Shown here piece after piece: positions 10,843 through 22,230 of a stretch of DNA of 64,000 nt; position 1 is the stretch's first letter; every line of letters starts with the position of its first letter. Source of the DNA: an uncultured Clostridia bacterium (GTDB lineage: Bacteria > Bacillota > Clostridia > TANB77 > CAG-508); the NCBI GenBank assembly GCA_947594935.1, contig CANQEM010000003.1, positions 1 to 64,000 of the forward strand, read 5' to 3'. A program made the translations under genes and the position numbers. The notes below the pieces were generated by a model. The model was given only the letters and a program-made list of their open reading frames with translations. It did not search any database and was not told the origin of the DNA.

Positions 10843-12141
10843 ATGGAAGAAACAAAAGAAGTTGAGATGAGAAAACGAAATATGAAGCTTTTTCCAACTT
10901 ATAAAAAACTAAGTTGGGACTACCTATTTTTCTATACAATTAACTTTTTATTTTTAACACAAGTAAAGAATATCAACCCAGCAGATGTTGTGTTAATTGA
11001 TTCATTTTACTATTTATTTGCAATGTTTTCACAACTTCCAGCTACATTTATAATTGAATTCTTAGGTAGAAAAAACAGCATAATTCTAGGAAATATTTTA
11101 AGTTGCTTATACATGATTGTCATCATATTTAGTCAAAACTTATTTAACCTAATCATTGCAGAAATTTTAAGTGCTTTATCATTTGCAATTAAAGAAAGTG
11201 CAGAACCAAGCTTATTAAGTGAATCAATACCACCCACAAAGCAAAAAAGTAAAATATTTGCCAAAATTACTGAAAAAGGAATGTCTAGCTATTATATTTT
11301 GAAAGCAATTTCTACAATCTTAGCAGGTATTTTATATGAAGTAAACCCATATATCCCAATTTGTTTATCACTTGCAACTTTGATTTTTGTAACAATTTTA
11401 GCTACTTTTTTCATAGAACCAACAACTGTGAAAAAGCAGAAATCTATAAAAGCTACAAACCAATGGAACCAAATTGGAAAAGCATTTAAATTTATACTAA
11501 CATCAGAAAGAATAAAAAGCCTAATTCTATTTTCAACAGTCATGACGGCAATATATGGCATATTGGAAAACTACGAAGTTAGTATGATGGAAGATTTAAA
11601 AATTTCAGCAAGTTTCCTAGGAATTCTATTCGCATTTTTAAGAATTTTATCATCAATTGGAACAAAACATCAAGAAAAGTTTCATAATAAATTTAGAAAC
11701 AAATCACTAACAATAATAGGCTTTGTAACTATTTTAGGATGCGTTTTTGAAGGTATAGCGGGGATAGGAGCAAAGCAATACAAATTTATGATCTTATTTG
11801 TTATCGCATTTTTTGCAATAAAATATATATGTGCGGGAATTTTCTACCCATTGGAAGAAAAATATCTCAGCAATTTCACAAATGAAGAAATTGACACAAA
11901 AATATTCACAGCCAATAATTTACTTAAAAGTATTGCAAGTGCAATACTTGGCATAATAGCATCATTTTTACTTAATAGAATGGAAACAGCATATTGCCTA
12001 ATAGTGATTGGTAGCATATTCTTTGTAATGATGATATTGATTAGTAAATTTATGAAAAATAGAGTTGGGTTGAAACCAGAAGAATATCCTCCCGAAGAGG
12101 TCAAATATGATAAAATAGAAGAGATGATAGGAGAGAAATAA
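10843..12141 (+). CDS. MFS transporter
   Basis: About 12 hydrophobic segments; MFS-like organisation. Confidence 0.75.
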   Translation: MEETKEVEMRKRNMKLFPTYKKLSWDYLFFYTINFLFLTQVKNINPADVVLIDSFYYLFAMFSQLPATFIIEFLGRKNSIILGNILSCLYMIVIIFSQNLFNLIIAEILSALSFAIKESAEPSLLSESIPPTKQKSKIFAKITEKGMSSYYILKAISTILAGILYEVNPYIPICLSLATLIFVTILATFFIEPTTVKKQKSIKATNQWNQIGKAFKFILTSERIKSLILFSTVMTAIYGILENYEVSMMEDLKISASFLGILFAFLRILSSIGTKHQEKFHNKFRNKSLTIIGFVTILGCVFEGIAGIGAKQYKFMILFVIAFFAIKYICAGIFYPLEEKYLSNFTNEEIDTKIFTANNLLKSIASAILGIIASFLLNRMETAYCLIVIGSIFFVMMILISKFMKNRVGLKPEEYPPEEVKYDKIEEMIGEK

Positions 12142-12142
12142 T

Positions 12143-12967
12143 TTGAATTTATCAAATGAACATATTATACATAAAAAAGTAGGAGATGTAGAGTATTTAC
12201 AATTCCGAAAATTATTAGAATACGAAGATGTTATTACACACGCATTTTCTATTGGCAAAGAAGTAGATTTTAGAACAATCAAGAAGTCAAATTATGATAA
12301 AGCAATGGCAGACTATGAAAAACTATGTATATGCTTAGGGTTAGATAAAAACAATATAGTAAAACCAAATCAAATGCACCAAGATAAAATAGAGAAAGTA
12401 AATGCAAAAATTTTGAAAGAAAAACCAGATATTTACTTAGAAGAATATCTGTATACAGATGGTTTGATTACTCAAACTGAAAATTTAATTTTGGCAACCA
12501 CAAGTGCAGATTGTATTTTAATGCTATTTTTTGACCCAGTTACTAAAACTATTGGAAATATACATTCAGGTTGGAGAGGCTCTTATCTACAAATAGCAGA
12601 AAAAGCAGTACAAAAAATGAAGAATGACTATAATGTTAAACCAGAAAATTTAATATGTTGTATGTGCCCAAGTATTAGAAAATGCCATTTTGAAGTCCAA
12701 GAAGATGTTAAAAATATGTTTGAGGATAAGTTTAAAAACGTTGTAGATACTGAAAAGATTATAGAAAGAAACCATGAAAAAGAAGGTAAATGGAATATTG
12801 ACACAGTATTGCTAAACACCTTGCTATTACAAAAGCAAGGACTAAAACCAGAAAATATTGTAAATAGTCAAATATGTACAGTATGTAATTGTGAAAATTT
12901 GCATTCTTACCGAGTGGAAAAAGAAAATTTTGGACTAGAAACAGCAATTATTACCAAAAACGCTTAA
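12143..12967 (+). CDS. pgeF: Laccase-domain / purine nucleoside phosphorylase family protein (YfiH/PgeF)
   Basis: [14 protein letters not shown] and GNIHSGWRG motifs; TTG start. Confidence 0.9.
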   Translation: MNLSNEHIIHKKVGDVEYLQFRKLLEYEDVITHAFSIGKEVDFRTIKKSNYDKAMADYEKLCICLGLDKNNIVKPNQMHQDKIEKVNAKILKEKPDIYLEEYLYTDGLITQTENLILATTSADCILMLFFDPVTKTIGNIHSGWRGSYLQIAEKAVQKMKNDYNVKPENLICCMCPSIRKCHFEVQEDVKNMFEDKFKNVVDTEKIIERNHEKEGKWNIDTVLLNTLLLQKQGLKPENIVNSQICTVCNCENLHSYRVEKENFGLETAIITKNA

Positions 12968-12982
12968 AGGGGATGTGTAGAA

Positions 12983-13528
12983 ATGTATGAAACATGGGAA
13001 AAATTAGAGGAATCAATACAAAATTGCCAAAAATGTAAGCTTTGCAAAACAAGGCAAAATATCGTTTTTGGTGTGGGTAACAAAAATGCAAAAATCATGT
13101 TTATAGGCGAAGGACCAGGAGCAGATGAAGACAGGCAAGGTGAACCTTTTGTTGGACGAGCTGGAAAACTGATGGATATGGCTTTTGACATGGTCGGAAT
13201 AAAAAGAGAAGAAGTATATATTGCAAATATTGTAAAATGTAGACCACCCGCAAATAGAGACCCAGAAGAAGATGAAGCAACAGCTTGTATAAATTATCTA
13301 AGAAATCAAGTAATGCTTGTAAAGCCAGAAATAATAGTTTTACTAGGAAGAATAGCCCTACAAAATATTTTAGGTAAAGAATATGGTATAACTGCAAGTA
13401 GGGGTAAGTGGGTAGAAAAAAAGGGAATACAATATATGCCAACATGGCACCCAGCAGCACTTCTTAGAGATGAAAGTAAAAAGGTTGAGTTTATAAAAGA
13501 CTTAATGCTAGTAAAGGAGAAAGAATAA
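12983..13528 (+). CDS. Uracil-DNA glycosylase, family 4
   Basis: [24 protein letters not shown] and WHPAALLR motifs, N-terminal FeS Cys. Confidence 0.93.
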   Translation: MYETWEKLEESIQNCQKCKLCKTRQNIVFGVGNKNAKIMFIGEGPGADEDRQGEPFVGRAGKLMDMAFDMVGIKREEVYIANIVKCRPPANRDPEEDEATACINYLRNQVMLVKPEIIVLLGRIALQNILGKEYGITASRGKWVEKKGIQYMPTWHPAALLRDESKKVEFIKDLMLVKEKE

Positions 13529-14766
13529 TGGAAGAAAAATTGAAATATTGCCTTAATTGTAAAGTCAAACCATGTTCAAATAAAGGTTGCCCATTGCAAA
13601 ACGACATCCCATCAGCTATTCAAGCAATTAAGGAAAATGATGTAAAAAAAGCATATCAGATTATTTCACAAACTAGTGTATTACCAGGTGTTTGCGGAAG
13701 AATATGCCCACATGAAAAACAATGCCAAGGTAGTTGTGTTAGAGGAATTAAAGGAGAACCAGTAAGCATAGGGGAGATTGAAGCATATATTTTTGATAAA
13801 GCAATGGAACAAAATCTGTCTTTAAAAGATGTTTGGGAAATAAAGGAAAAGACAGATAAGAAGGTAGCAGTTATTGGTGGAGGACCAGCTGGTCTAACAT
13901 GTTCTGCATTTCTTGCAAAAGAAGGTATAAATGTTACAATTTACGAGAAATATGGATATTTAGGTGGATTACTTGCACATGGAATTCCTGAATTTAGGTT
14001 GCCAAAAGAAATAGTAAAGAGAACAATCCAAAATATTTTAGACTTAGGAATTAAAGTTGAATATGGAAAAGAATTAGGAAAAAATTTATCTTTGGAAGAA
14101 TTAAAAGATAAATATGATGCTGTTTTTCTATCAACAGGAGCAAATAAATCTTCAAAGATGGGTGTTGAAGGAGAAAATTTAGTTGGAGTGTATGGTGGAA
14201 ATGAGCTTTTAGAGAATAATCAACATCCAAATTACACAGGTAAAATAGTAGGAGTTGTTGGTGGCGGAAATGTAGCCATGGATTGTGCCAGAACAATTAA
14301 GAGAAAAGGCGCAAAAGATGTGTATGTTATATATAGAAGGGCAGAAGAACAAATGCCAGCAGAAAGAAAAGAAATAGCAGATGCAAAGCAAGAAGGCATA
14401 AAATTTCTTTTCCAAAATAATATTACTAGAATTTTGGGAGATGAACATGTAAATAGGGTTGAACTAATAAAAACAGAATTAGTTCAAAAAGAAGGCGAAA
14501 ATCGCAAAGTTCCAGTAAATATCGAAGGTAGCAATTATCAAATAGATATTGACTATATTGTAATGGCTTTGGGTGGAACAGTTTCAGATGAAATACATAA
14601 TTTGCCATTAGAACATAGTAAATGGGGAAATATTGTAATTGACGAGAATTATCAAACATCAGACAAAAAAGTATATGCAGGTGGAGATTTAGCTGGAATA
14701 AAAGGAACAGTTGCATGGGCTGCAAACTCAGGAAGAGAAGCAGCAAAGCAAATTATAGAAAAATAA
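13528..14766 (+). CDS. gltD: Glutamate synthase small subunit-like NAD(P)-dependent oxidoreductase
   Basis: N-terminal FeS Cys clusters, IGGGPAGLTCSAFLA and VVGGGNVAMDCART Rossmann motifs. Confidence 0.88.
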   Translation: MEEKLKYCLNCKVKPCSNKGCPLQNDIPSAIQAIKENDVKKAYQIISQTSVLPGVCGRICPHEKQCQGSCVRGIKGEPVSIGEIEAYIFDKAMEQNLSLKDVWEIKEKTDKKVAVIGGGPAGLTCSAFLAKEGINVTIYEKYGYLGGLLAHGIPEFRLPKEIVKRTIQNILDLGIKVEYGKELGKNLSLEELKDKYDAVFLSTGANKSSKMGVEGENLVGVYGGNELLENNQHPNYTGKIVGVVGGGNVAMDCARTIKRKGAKDVYVIYRRAEEQMPAERKEIADAKQEGIKFLFQNNITRILGDEHVNRVELIKTELVQKEGENRKVPVNIEGSNYQIDIDYIVMALGGTVSDEIHNLPLEHSKWGNIVIDENYQTSDKKVYAGGDLAGIKGTVAWAANSGREAAKQIIEK

Positions 14767-14772
14767 AAAAGC

Positions 14773-14806
14773 AACACCTCATCTGTTGATTGTCAGATGA
14801 GGTGTT
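14773..14806. terminator. 13-bp-stem hairpin
   Basis: AACACCTCATCTG...CAGATGAGGTGTT perfect inverted repeat. Confidence 0.8.
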
Positions 14807-14812
14807 GATCTG

Positions 14813-15025
14813 TTAGAAGGAGCATCCAATGGCGAATGCCACAGCGAATGCTGCAACGATAAAGGCTAGCGGACTGAGTCCGCATAAGTAGTACAAATCG
14901 GTGTCATAATCATACCGGCAGTCCCATAGTAACTCATGATACCACCGCACTTCTTCCCGCTTTAAGGCTTTGATAGTGGTCGCATCAATCACTTTCTTTG
15001 CCATTGCCAATAACCGTTTCTTCAT
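14813..15025 (-). CDS. Small GC-rich ORF (70 aa, MKKRLLAMAKKVIDATTIK...), possibly foreign
   Basis: AGGAGGGG RBS before ATG, own promoter-like sequence, hairpins on both sides; atypical codon usage including four in-frame CGG. Confidence 0.6.
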   Translation of the reverse strand: MKKRLLAMAKKVIDATTIKALKREEVRWYHELLWDCRYDYDTDLYYLCGLSPLAFIVAAFAVAFAIGCSF

Positions 15026-15072
15026 ATTTCTACCCCTCCTTATTTTTGATAGGACTTCTGTCCACACTTTAA

Positions 15073-15101
15073 TTATAGCATTTTTAGTATATTTTTTCAA
15101 G
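15073..15101 (-). promoter_or_regulatory. Sigma-A-like promoter for the small ORF
   Basis: Minus strand TTGAAA-17 nt-TATAAT. Confidence 0.6.
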
Positions 15102-15113
15102 TTACAGCAATTT

Positions 15114-15144
15114 AAAAAGCATATCCACATGATATGCTTTTTGG
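15114..15144. terminator. Hairpin between prs and the small ORF
   Basis: AAAAAGCATATCcacatGATATGCTTTTT. Confidence 0.7.
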
Positions 15145-15146
15145 TT

Positions 15147-16106
15147 TTATTTTAAGTTTAATGTTGTATATATTTCTCCTAATGGTAATTCCTCATTTAA
15201 TCTCCTAATAGCCTCTGCAAATATTGGAGCAACAGAAAGTACTGTAATTTTATCAATTTTCTTTTCTGGTGTTAGAGGGATAGTATTTGTAATTACAAGC
15301 TCTTGAATTGAAGAATTTTTAATTCTCTCAATTGCTGGACCAGATAAAACTCCATGTGTGCAACCTGCATGAATTTCTTTTACGCCAAATTTTTCTAGAA
15401 TTTGTGCTGTTTCTATTAAAGAACCTGCTGTATCAACTTCATCATCAAATATAAGAGCATATTTATCTTTAACATCTCCTATAACTGTACTTGCAATTGC
15501 ACGGTCATCATTGCCATTACGTCTTTTATCAATTAAAGCGATTGGGCAACCAAAGTATTCTGAATATTTATATGCTTTTTTAGAACTTCCTGCATCTGTT
15601 GCAACAACAACCATATCCTCTGGTGGGATATTTTTATTTTTAAAATAAGATTGTAATGTAAATTGTGCTGTTAATCTATCACAGTTTATATTGAAATATC
15701 CTTGGATAGCTGGGTTATGCAAATCACATGTTGTAACCCTATCAGCACCGGCTGCTTCTATAATCTCTGCAACTAATTTAGCTGTTATTGGAATACGAGG
15801 TTGGTCTTTTTTATCTGAACGTGAATACATAAAGTATGGTAAAACAACTGTAATTCTCTTAGCTGATGCACGTTTTAAAGCATCAATTGTTATAAGTAAT
15901 TCCATAATTCTTTCATTAACTGGTGGTTGAGTGGTTTGAACCACATAAACATCATGGTCGCGTACTGTTTCTAATAGTTGAACAAAAGTGTTGTCATTTT
16001 TAAATTTAAAACAATCCATTTTTCCTACTGGTAAATTCAAAATGTCACAGATTTCCTTGGTAAATTCCTCACTTGATGGACAAGCAAAAATTTTAATTTT
16101 TTTCAT
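15147..16106 (-). CDS. prs: Ribose-phosphate pyrophosphokinase
   Basis: Conserved PRPP synthetase motifs (YFMYSRSDKKD, CDLHNPAIQGYF, DDEVDTAGS). Confidence 0.93.
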   Translation of the reverse strand: MKKIKIFACPSSEEFTKEICDILNLPVGKMDCFKFKNDNTFVQLLETVRDHDVYVVQTTQPPVNERIMELLITIDALKRASAKRITVVLPYFMYSRSDKKDQPRIPITAKLVAEIIEAAGADRVTTCDLHNPAIQGYFNINCDRLTAQFTLQSYFKNKNIPPEDMVVVATDAGSSKKAYKYSEYFGCPIALIDKRRNGNDDRAIASTVIGDVKDKYALIFDDEVDTAGSLIETAQILEKFGVKEIHAGCTHGVLSGPAIERIKNSSIQELVITNTIPLTPEKKIDKITVLSVAPIFAEAIRRLNEELPLGEIYTTLNLK

Positions 16107-16322
16107 ATTTTCATATCCTTTCCCCTCTTTTTGCGTTACCGCATAAGCATTATATTACACTAAAAATTTTAAGTCAATAAATTTGTCGAAAAATCTTTAA
16201 AATTTTAATGTTTGCAAAAGTCTTCCAAAAATTTAAAAAATATGTTACAATACTATATGTTAAAACAAAATCTAAGAGGGAGAAAGGTTGAATTTGTGCC
16301 TTAGAAAGGAATAGTAGTAAAT

Positions 16323-18266
16323 ATGGGCAAAAAACTGCTAATTACTGAAAAGCCATCTGTTGCTATGGAATTTGCAAAAGCTTTGAAGATACAAACCAAC
16401 AGAAAAAATGGATATATAGAATCAGAAAATTGGATAATTACATGGTGTGTAGGTCATCTTGTAACAATGAGTTACCCAGAAAAATATGATGAAAACTTAA
16501 AGTTTTGGAGATTGGATACACTTCCTTTTATTCCACAAGAATGGAAATATGAAATAATACCAAATGTGCAAAACCAGTTTAATATCATAAACCAGTTAAT
16601 GCACAGAGACGATATAGAAGAAATATATAATGCAGGTGACTCTGGACGTGAAGGAGAATATATACAAAGATTAGTGTTTATGATGGCTAAGCCTAGCCCT
16701 AATATTAAGATGAAAAGGGTGTGGATAGATTCACAAACAGAAGAAGAAATTTTAAGAGGAATTAGAGAAGCAAAAGATTTATCAGAATATAACAGCTTAT
16801 CAGATAGTGCATATTTAAGAGCAAAAGAGGACTATTTAATCGGAATCAATTTTTCAAGACTTCTTTCAATTATTTACGGCAGAAAATTAGCACAAAGTAT
16901 TCAAGAAGAAAAAGCCTCAATTTCAGTCGGCAGAGTTATGACATGCGTTTTAGGTATGATAGTTTCAAGAGAACGAGAAATTAGAAACTTTGTAAAAACT
17001 AAATACTATAAAATAGTTGGGAAATTCGGAGAAGATGCTAACTCATTTGATGCTGAGTGGAAAGTTACAGAAAACTCAAAAGAATTTGAATCAGTTAAAC
17101 TATATAATGAAACAGGCTTTAAAAAAGAGGAAGATGCAAAGCAATTTATCAGTGAATTAGCTGGAAAAAAAGCCAAAATTACAGAACTAAAAAAATCAAA
17201 ACAAAAGGAAAATGCCCCTCTATTATTTAATCTAGCAGAAATTCAAAATGAATGCACAAAACGTTTTAAAATAAAACCAGATGAAACTTTGGAAATAATT
17301 CAAAATCTATATGAAAAAAAATTAGTTACTTACCCTAGAACAGATGCAAGAGTTCTATCAACAGCAGTTGCCAAGGAAATCAAGAAAAACTTAAATGGAA
17401 TTGCAAAAGGGTTCAAAGATGAAGAAATTGCTGAATATATTAAAAAAATGGTTGATGAAAGTTATTCTACTAACTTGATAAAAACCAAGTATGTCAATGA
17501 TAGTAAAATAACTGACCACTATGCAATTATTCCTACTGGACAAGGATATGAAAATTATGATAAATTACCAGATTTGCAAAAACAAATTTATAAAGTTATT
17601 GTAAAAAGATTTTTAGCAATATTCTATCCACCAGCAGAATATAATAAAATTCAATTAACAATAGATGTATCTGAAAAAGAGGAAAATTCAAAATTTGAAA
17701 GCTTTTTTGCAAGTGGTAAAGTCTGCATAAATCAAGGCTTTTTAGAAATATTAAAATCAACTGAAAAGAAATCATCAGAAAATGAAAATAAAGAAAACAA
17801 TCTAGAAAACCTTAAAACCTTAAAAAAAGGACAAGAAATCATTTTACAAAATGTTGAAATTAAAGAAGCAGAAACAACACCACCAACAAGGTATAACTCA
17901 GGCTCTATCATATTAGCAATGGAAAACGCTGGTAAACTTATAGAAGATGAGGAATTACGTGAGCAGATTAAAGGGGCAGGTATCGGCACAAGTGCAACAA
18001 GGGCAGAAATCATGAAAAAACTAGAAAAAATCAGATATATTGAAATAAATGCTAAGACTCAAATAATTACACCTACACAAAAAGGTGAAAATATATATGA
18101 CATAGTTAAAAATTCTATGCCAGACATGCTAAACCCAGAACTTACAGCAAGTTGGGAAAAGGGCTTAGATCTAGTAGCAAGAAAAGAAATAGAACCAACT
18201 GAATTTATGGAAAAACTACAAAAATATATTCATTCAAAATTCGATAGATTAGTTGTTAGAAGATAA
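16323..18266 (+). CDS. topB: Type IA DNA topoisomerase (topoisomerase III-like)
   Basis: ITEKPSVA Toprim start, GDSGREGEYIQR, YPRTDARVLS active-site region. Confidence 0.9.
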   Translation: MGKKLLITEKPSVAMEFAKALKIQTNRKNGYIESENWIITWCVGHLVTMSYPEKYDENLKFWRLDTLPFIPQEWKYEIIPNVQNQFNIINQLMHRDDIEEIYNAGDSGREGEYIQRLVFMMAKPSPNIKMKRVWIDSQTEEEILRGIREAKDLSEYNSLSDSAYLRAKEDYLIGINFSRLLSIIYGRKLAQSIQEEKASISVGRVMTCVLGMIVSREREIRNFVKTKYYKIVGKFGEDANSFDAEWKVTENSKEFESVKLYNETGFKKEEDAKQFISELAGKKAKITELKKSKQKENAPLLFNLAEIQNECTKRFKIKPDETLEIIQNLYEKKLVTYPRTDARVLSTAVAKEIKKNLNGIAKGFKDEEIAEYIKKMVDESYSTNLIKTKYVNDSKITDHYAIIPTGQGYENYDKLPDLQKQIYKVIVKRFLAIFYPPAEYNKIQLTIDVSEKEENSKFESFFASGKVCINQGFLEILKSTEKKSSENENKENNLENLKTLKKGQEIILQNVEIKEAETTPPTRYNSGSIILAMENAGKLIEDEELREQIKGAGIGTSATRAEIMKKLEKIRYIEINAKTQIITPTQKGENIYDIVKNSMPDMLNPELTASWEKGLDLVARKEIEPTEFMEKLQKYIHSKFDRLVVRR

Positions 18267-18297
18267 ACTAAAATTTTCAAAGAAAGTGAAGGCAAAA

Positions 18298-21200
18298 ATG
18301 AATACAATTTTAGGTGAACTGGGCAAATCAGAAAAATTTGTGAAGCTCATAAATCAAATAGAAAATAAAATAAGTCCGATAGGAATATCGGGCTTAACAA
18401 GCGTGGGGATGTTGCAACTATTAGCTAGTATAAATGAATATACAAAAAAACCTATTTTAATAGTTACATATAACGAAGTACAAGCAAAACAAATGATGGA
18501 AAACTTGCAAATATTTACAGATAAAGCTATCTTTTTCCCTAAGAAGGAAATCGTTACTTATGACTATATTGCAGAAAGTAAAGATTTGCCATATACCAGA
18601 ATAGATGCTTTGAATAGATTAAAGGGCAAAAAAAATCAGATACTTGTTACAACAATAGAAGCTATTATGCAGAAATTGCCTAGTAAAAAAACTCTATTCA
18701 AAGACACTTTTACTTTTAAAGTTGGAGAAGTATATTCTCTCGAAAATATTAAACAAATATTAGTAAACCTTGGTTATACAAGATGCGATTTGATAGAAGG
18801 GCGTGGTCAATTTAGTGTAAGAGGTGGAATTCTAGATATTTCTATGACTGATACCACAGGTGTTAGAGTTGAATTTTGGGGAGATGAAGTTGATTCAATA
18901 AGAAATTTCAATATTTCAAGCCAAAGGTCAATAAATGCACTAGAAAAAGTAGAAATCACACCAGCACATGAGTATATATTAGAAAATTCTATTGAAAAAG
19001 TTTGTGAAAAAATCGAAAATACAATTACTCAACAAGAAAATATAATTGAGCAAGATATAGAACAAATAAAGGCAGGTAATTACATTAGTAAAATTGACAA
19101 GTATTTCGACTGTTTCTATGAAAATCAAGCAAATTTATTGGACTATATAGGTGACCAATATATTATTGTATTAGATGAAATCACTAAGATTGAACAACGT
19201 GCAAAAAATATTCTAATAGATACAGAAAATGTTGAAAAAGTTTTAGTTGAAAAAGAAAAATTTATTCCTCAAGCTATTGCAAACATCATACCATATAGTG
19301 ATTTGCAAGAAGAACTTGAACAAAGTAATAGAAGCCTTTTATATCTTGAAAAACTAGATACACCTATCAAAAAAACAGTTGACAAATATTCATTTAATTA
19401 TAAAGCAATTACCTACTATAAAAGTGAGATCGAAAGCCTTTTTGATGACCTTAGAAAGTGGGTTGACAAAACTATTTATATTACTGTTTCAACAAAAGAA
19501 AAAGCAAAAAAACTACAAGAAATTTTGCAAAAGCAAGAGATTTTATGCAAGATAGAAGAAAAACTAGATAAAACCATAATTGTAAAAACAGGTCAAAAAA
19601 TTGTTACTATCACAGTTGGAAAGCTCACAGACGGCTATATAAATGGTGATATAAATCAAATTGTAATTTCTGCTGATGAACTAATTGACGGAGAAAAAAG
19701 AAAAAGAAGCCATGCAAGTCAAGCATATAGAGAGGGTGCAAAAGTAGTTTTTGCTGACTTAAAAGTTGGAGACTATGTTGTTCATAAAAATTATGGAATA
19801 GGGATATATGTTGGTGTTAATACCATAAAAGCAGATGGTATCACAAAAGACTATATCAAGTTAAAATATCAAAATGATGATATTTTGTATATTCCAACAA
19901 GCCAATTAGATGCTATTCGAAAATATATTGGAGGAGATAGTTTATCTCCAAAAATCAACCGACTAGGTGGAAAGGCTTGGCAAGAAACAAAAGCAAAAGT
20001 TAAGAAAAATCTTCGTGAAGTTGCAAAAGAACTTATTGAACTATATGCAAAACGTGAAAAAACCAAAGGTTTTAGTTTTAGCCCTGACACTCCTTGGCAA
20101 ACACAATTTGAGGAAAAATTCCCATATCAAGAAACAGATGACCAGCTTCGTTGTATTGAAGAAGTAAAAAGTGACATGGAAAATCAAAAGCCAATGGATA
20201 GGTTGCTTTGCGGAGATGTTGGATATGGCAAAACTGAGGTTGCAATAAGGGCAGCTTTTAAAGCTGTAATGGACCAAAAACAAGTTGCATATTTAGTTCC
20301 AACTACCGTATTAGCACAACAACAATATGAAGAATTTAAGACTAGGATGGCTGATTTCCCTATAAGAATTGAAATTCTGAACAGATTTAAAACAACAAAA
20401 TATCAAAAAGAGGTATTAAAAAAATTAGCACTAGGGCAAGTTGACATTGTAATTGGTACACATAGAATGCTAAGCCAAGATGTGGAATTTAAAGATATAG
20501 GACTTTTAATTGTTGATGAGGAACATAGATTTGGAGTAAAAGCAAAAGAAAAAATTAAGCAGTATAAATCAAATATTGATGTTCTAACAATGACAGCAAC
20601 CCCAATACCTAGAACAATGCAGATGTCAATTGTTGGAATTAGGGATATGTCAGTTATATATGAACCACCTCAGAATAGAAAGCCAGTACAAACTTATGTG
20701 CTAGAATATGATACAGAAGTTGTTAGAGAAGCAATTATTAAGGAATTAGAAAGAGACGGGCAAGTTTTCTATATCTTTAACAATATAGAAAATATTCAAA
20801 AGAAAGCAGATACTATTTCACGACTGGTACCAGAAGCTAATGTTGTATATGCACATGGTCAAATGTCTGGTAAAGAAATTGAAGATATAATGCAAGATTT
20901 TATTGATAAAAAAACTAATGTGCTTGTTTGTACTACTATCTTAGAATCTGGAATTGATATTCCAAATGCAAATACAATAATCGTTGAAAATGCTGATAAT
21001 ATGGGTCTAGCACAGCTATACCAAATTCGTGGTAGAGTTGGAAGAAGTGATAGGCAAGCTTTTGCATATATCACATACAAGAGAGACAAAATGTTGTCAG
21101 AAGTAGCTGATAAGAGGTTAAAAGCTATAAAAGAATTTACAGAATTTGGCTCTGGGTTTAAAATTGCTATGAGAGATTTGGAAATAAGAGGTGCTGGAAG

Positions 21201-21762
21201 TTTACTCGGAGAAATCCAGTCTGGACATTTAGAACAAGTCGGATATGATACATATTGCCGCTTATTAGATGAAGTAATAAAAGAAATGCAGGGAATTGAG
21301 GTTGAACCTGAGATTGATTTACAAATTGACTTAAATGTTACAAGCTATATACCAGATGAGTACATTTCAGATGGTAGTCAAAAGATAGAGATTTATCAAA
21401 ATATTGCTCTATGTAAAAATGAGGAAGACATTGAAAATGTCGTTGATGAAATCATTGATAGATTTGGCAATATGCCAGCAGAGCTAGAAAACTTATTGGA
21501 TATTGCTAGAATTAAATATTTAGCAAAACCTTATTATATCTCTAAAATTGCAAGTAAAGGAACATCAGTTGTATTTACTTTTGAACAGAGTAAATTTGAA
21601 GTTGATGTTATAAAATTAGTAGAGAAATATAAAAACCGCATTAAGTTTCAACCGGGTGCAAAACCAATGATTACTCTACAAATTGGAACAAATAATGAAA
21701 GACAGATTTTAAATGATGTAACAGATTTTCTAAAAAAACTTGAAAATGTAATTGTTAAATGA
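18298..21762 (+). CDS. mfd: Transcription-repair coupling factor
   Basis: LLCGDVGYGKTEVAIRAAFKA, DEEHRFGV, TRCF C-terminus. The ORF track starts at 18253, but ATG 18298 avoids overlap with topB. Confidence 0.93.
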   Translation: MNTILGELGKSEKFVKLINQIENKISPIGISGLTSVGMLQLLASINEYTKKPILIVTYNEVQAKQMMENLQIFTDKAIFFPKKEIVTYDYIAESKDLPYTRIDALNRLKGKKNQILVTTIEAIMQKLPSKKTLFKDTFTFKVGEVYSLENIKQILVNLGYTRCDLIEGRGQFSVRGGILDISMTDTTGVRVEFWGDEVDSIRNFNISSQRSINALEKVEITPAHEYILENSIEKVCEKIENTITQQENIIEQDIEQIKAGNYISKIDKYFDCFYENQANLLDYIGDQYIIVLDEITKIEQRAKNILIDTENVEKVLVEKEKFIPQAIANIIPYSDLQEELEQSNRSLLYLEKLDTPIKKTVDKYSFNYKAITYYKSEIESLFDDLRKWVDKTIYITVSTKEKAKKLQEILQKQEILCKIEEKLDKTIIVKTGQKIVTITVGKLTDGYINGDINQIVISADELIDGEKRKRSHASQAYREGAKVVFADLKVGDYVVHKNYGIGIYVGVNTIKADGITKDYIKLKYQNDDILYIPTSQLDAIRKYIGGDSLSPKINRLGGKAWQETKAKVKKNLREVAKELIELYAKREKTKGFSFSPDTPWQTQFEEKFPYQETDDQLRCIEEVKSDMENQKPMDRLLCGDVGYGKTEVAIRAAFKAVMDQKQVAYLVPTTVLAQQQYEEFKTRMADFPIRIEILNRFKTTKYQKEVLKKLALGQVDIVIGTHRMLSQDVEFKDIGLLIVDEEHRFGVKAKEKIKQYKSNIDVLTMTATPIPRTMQMSIVGIRDMSVIYEPPQNRKPVQTYVLEYDTEVVREAIIKELERDGQVFYIFNNIENIQKKADTISRLVPEANVVYAHGQMSGKEIEDIMQDFIDKKTNVLVCTTILESGIDIPNANTIIVENADNMGLAQLYQIRGRVGRSDRQAFAYITYKRDKMLSEVADKRLKAIKEFTEFGSGFKIAMRDLEIRGAGSLLGEIQSGHLEQVGYDTYCRLLDEVIKEMQGIEVEPEIDLQIDLNVTSYIPDEYISDGSQKIEIYQNIALCKNEEDIENVVDEIIDRFGNMPAELENLLDIARIKYLAKPYYISKIASKGTSVVFTFEQSKFEVDVIKLVEKYKNRIKFQPGAKPMITLQIGTNNERQILNDVTDFLKKLENVIVK

Positions 21763-21792
21763 TAAAGTATAAATTGTAAGGAGTGATTTTCT

Positions 21793-22185
21793 ATGGTAGA
21801 TACAATATGTCTAAATATGGGTCATGTGTGTCTTTATTTGTTAATAGTGTTAATTCCAATATTTATCATTACAGCACTAGTATATGTAATTTTAAAAATA
21901 GTAATAAAACACAAAGAAAATTTAAAAAAAGAAAAATATACAAAAGTAATGAGCATAATTGCAAAAATACTATTTATAATTGCAATGATAATACTTATTT
22001 CACTAAACTTTGTTAATATAAATATACTTTTAGATTTTCCTATAATAGTTTTAATTTCAACAATAGTATTATGTTTTATGGCAGCTATATTAAGAATAAA
22101 AAACAACAATAAAATTGCTTATATTCTGGCAGCAATTTCAATAATATTGTCAATAGTAACTAGTATTTCCTGTTACTATATGTAA
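21793..22185 (+). CDS. Small multi-TM membrane protein, paralogue 1
   Basis: Hydrophobic ORF nearly identical at its N-terminus to the next gene. Confidence 0.7.
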   Translation: MVDTICLNMGHVCLYLLIVLIPIFIITALVYVILKIVIKHKENLKKEKYTKVMSIIAKILFIIAMIILISLNFVNINILLDFPIIVLISTIVLCFMAAILRIKNNNKIAYILAAISIILSIVTSISCYYM

Positions 22186-22230
22186 TGTAATTACTAAATG
22201 ATAAAGTATAAAATGTAAGGGGGTGATTTT

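Noticed and set aside
18253-18297. mfd start at 18253 overlapping topB
   Set aside because: Internal ATG 18298 avoids the overlap; start uncertain.
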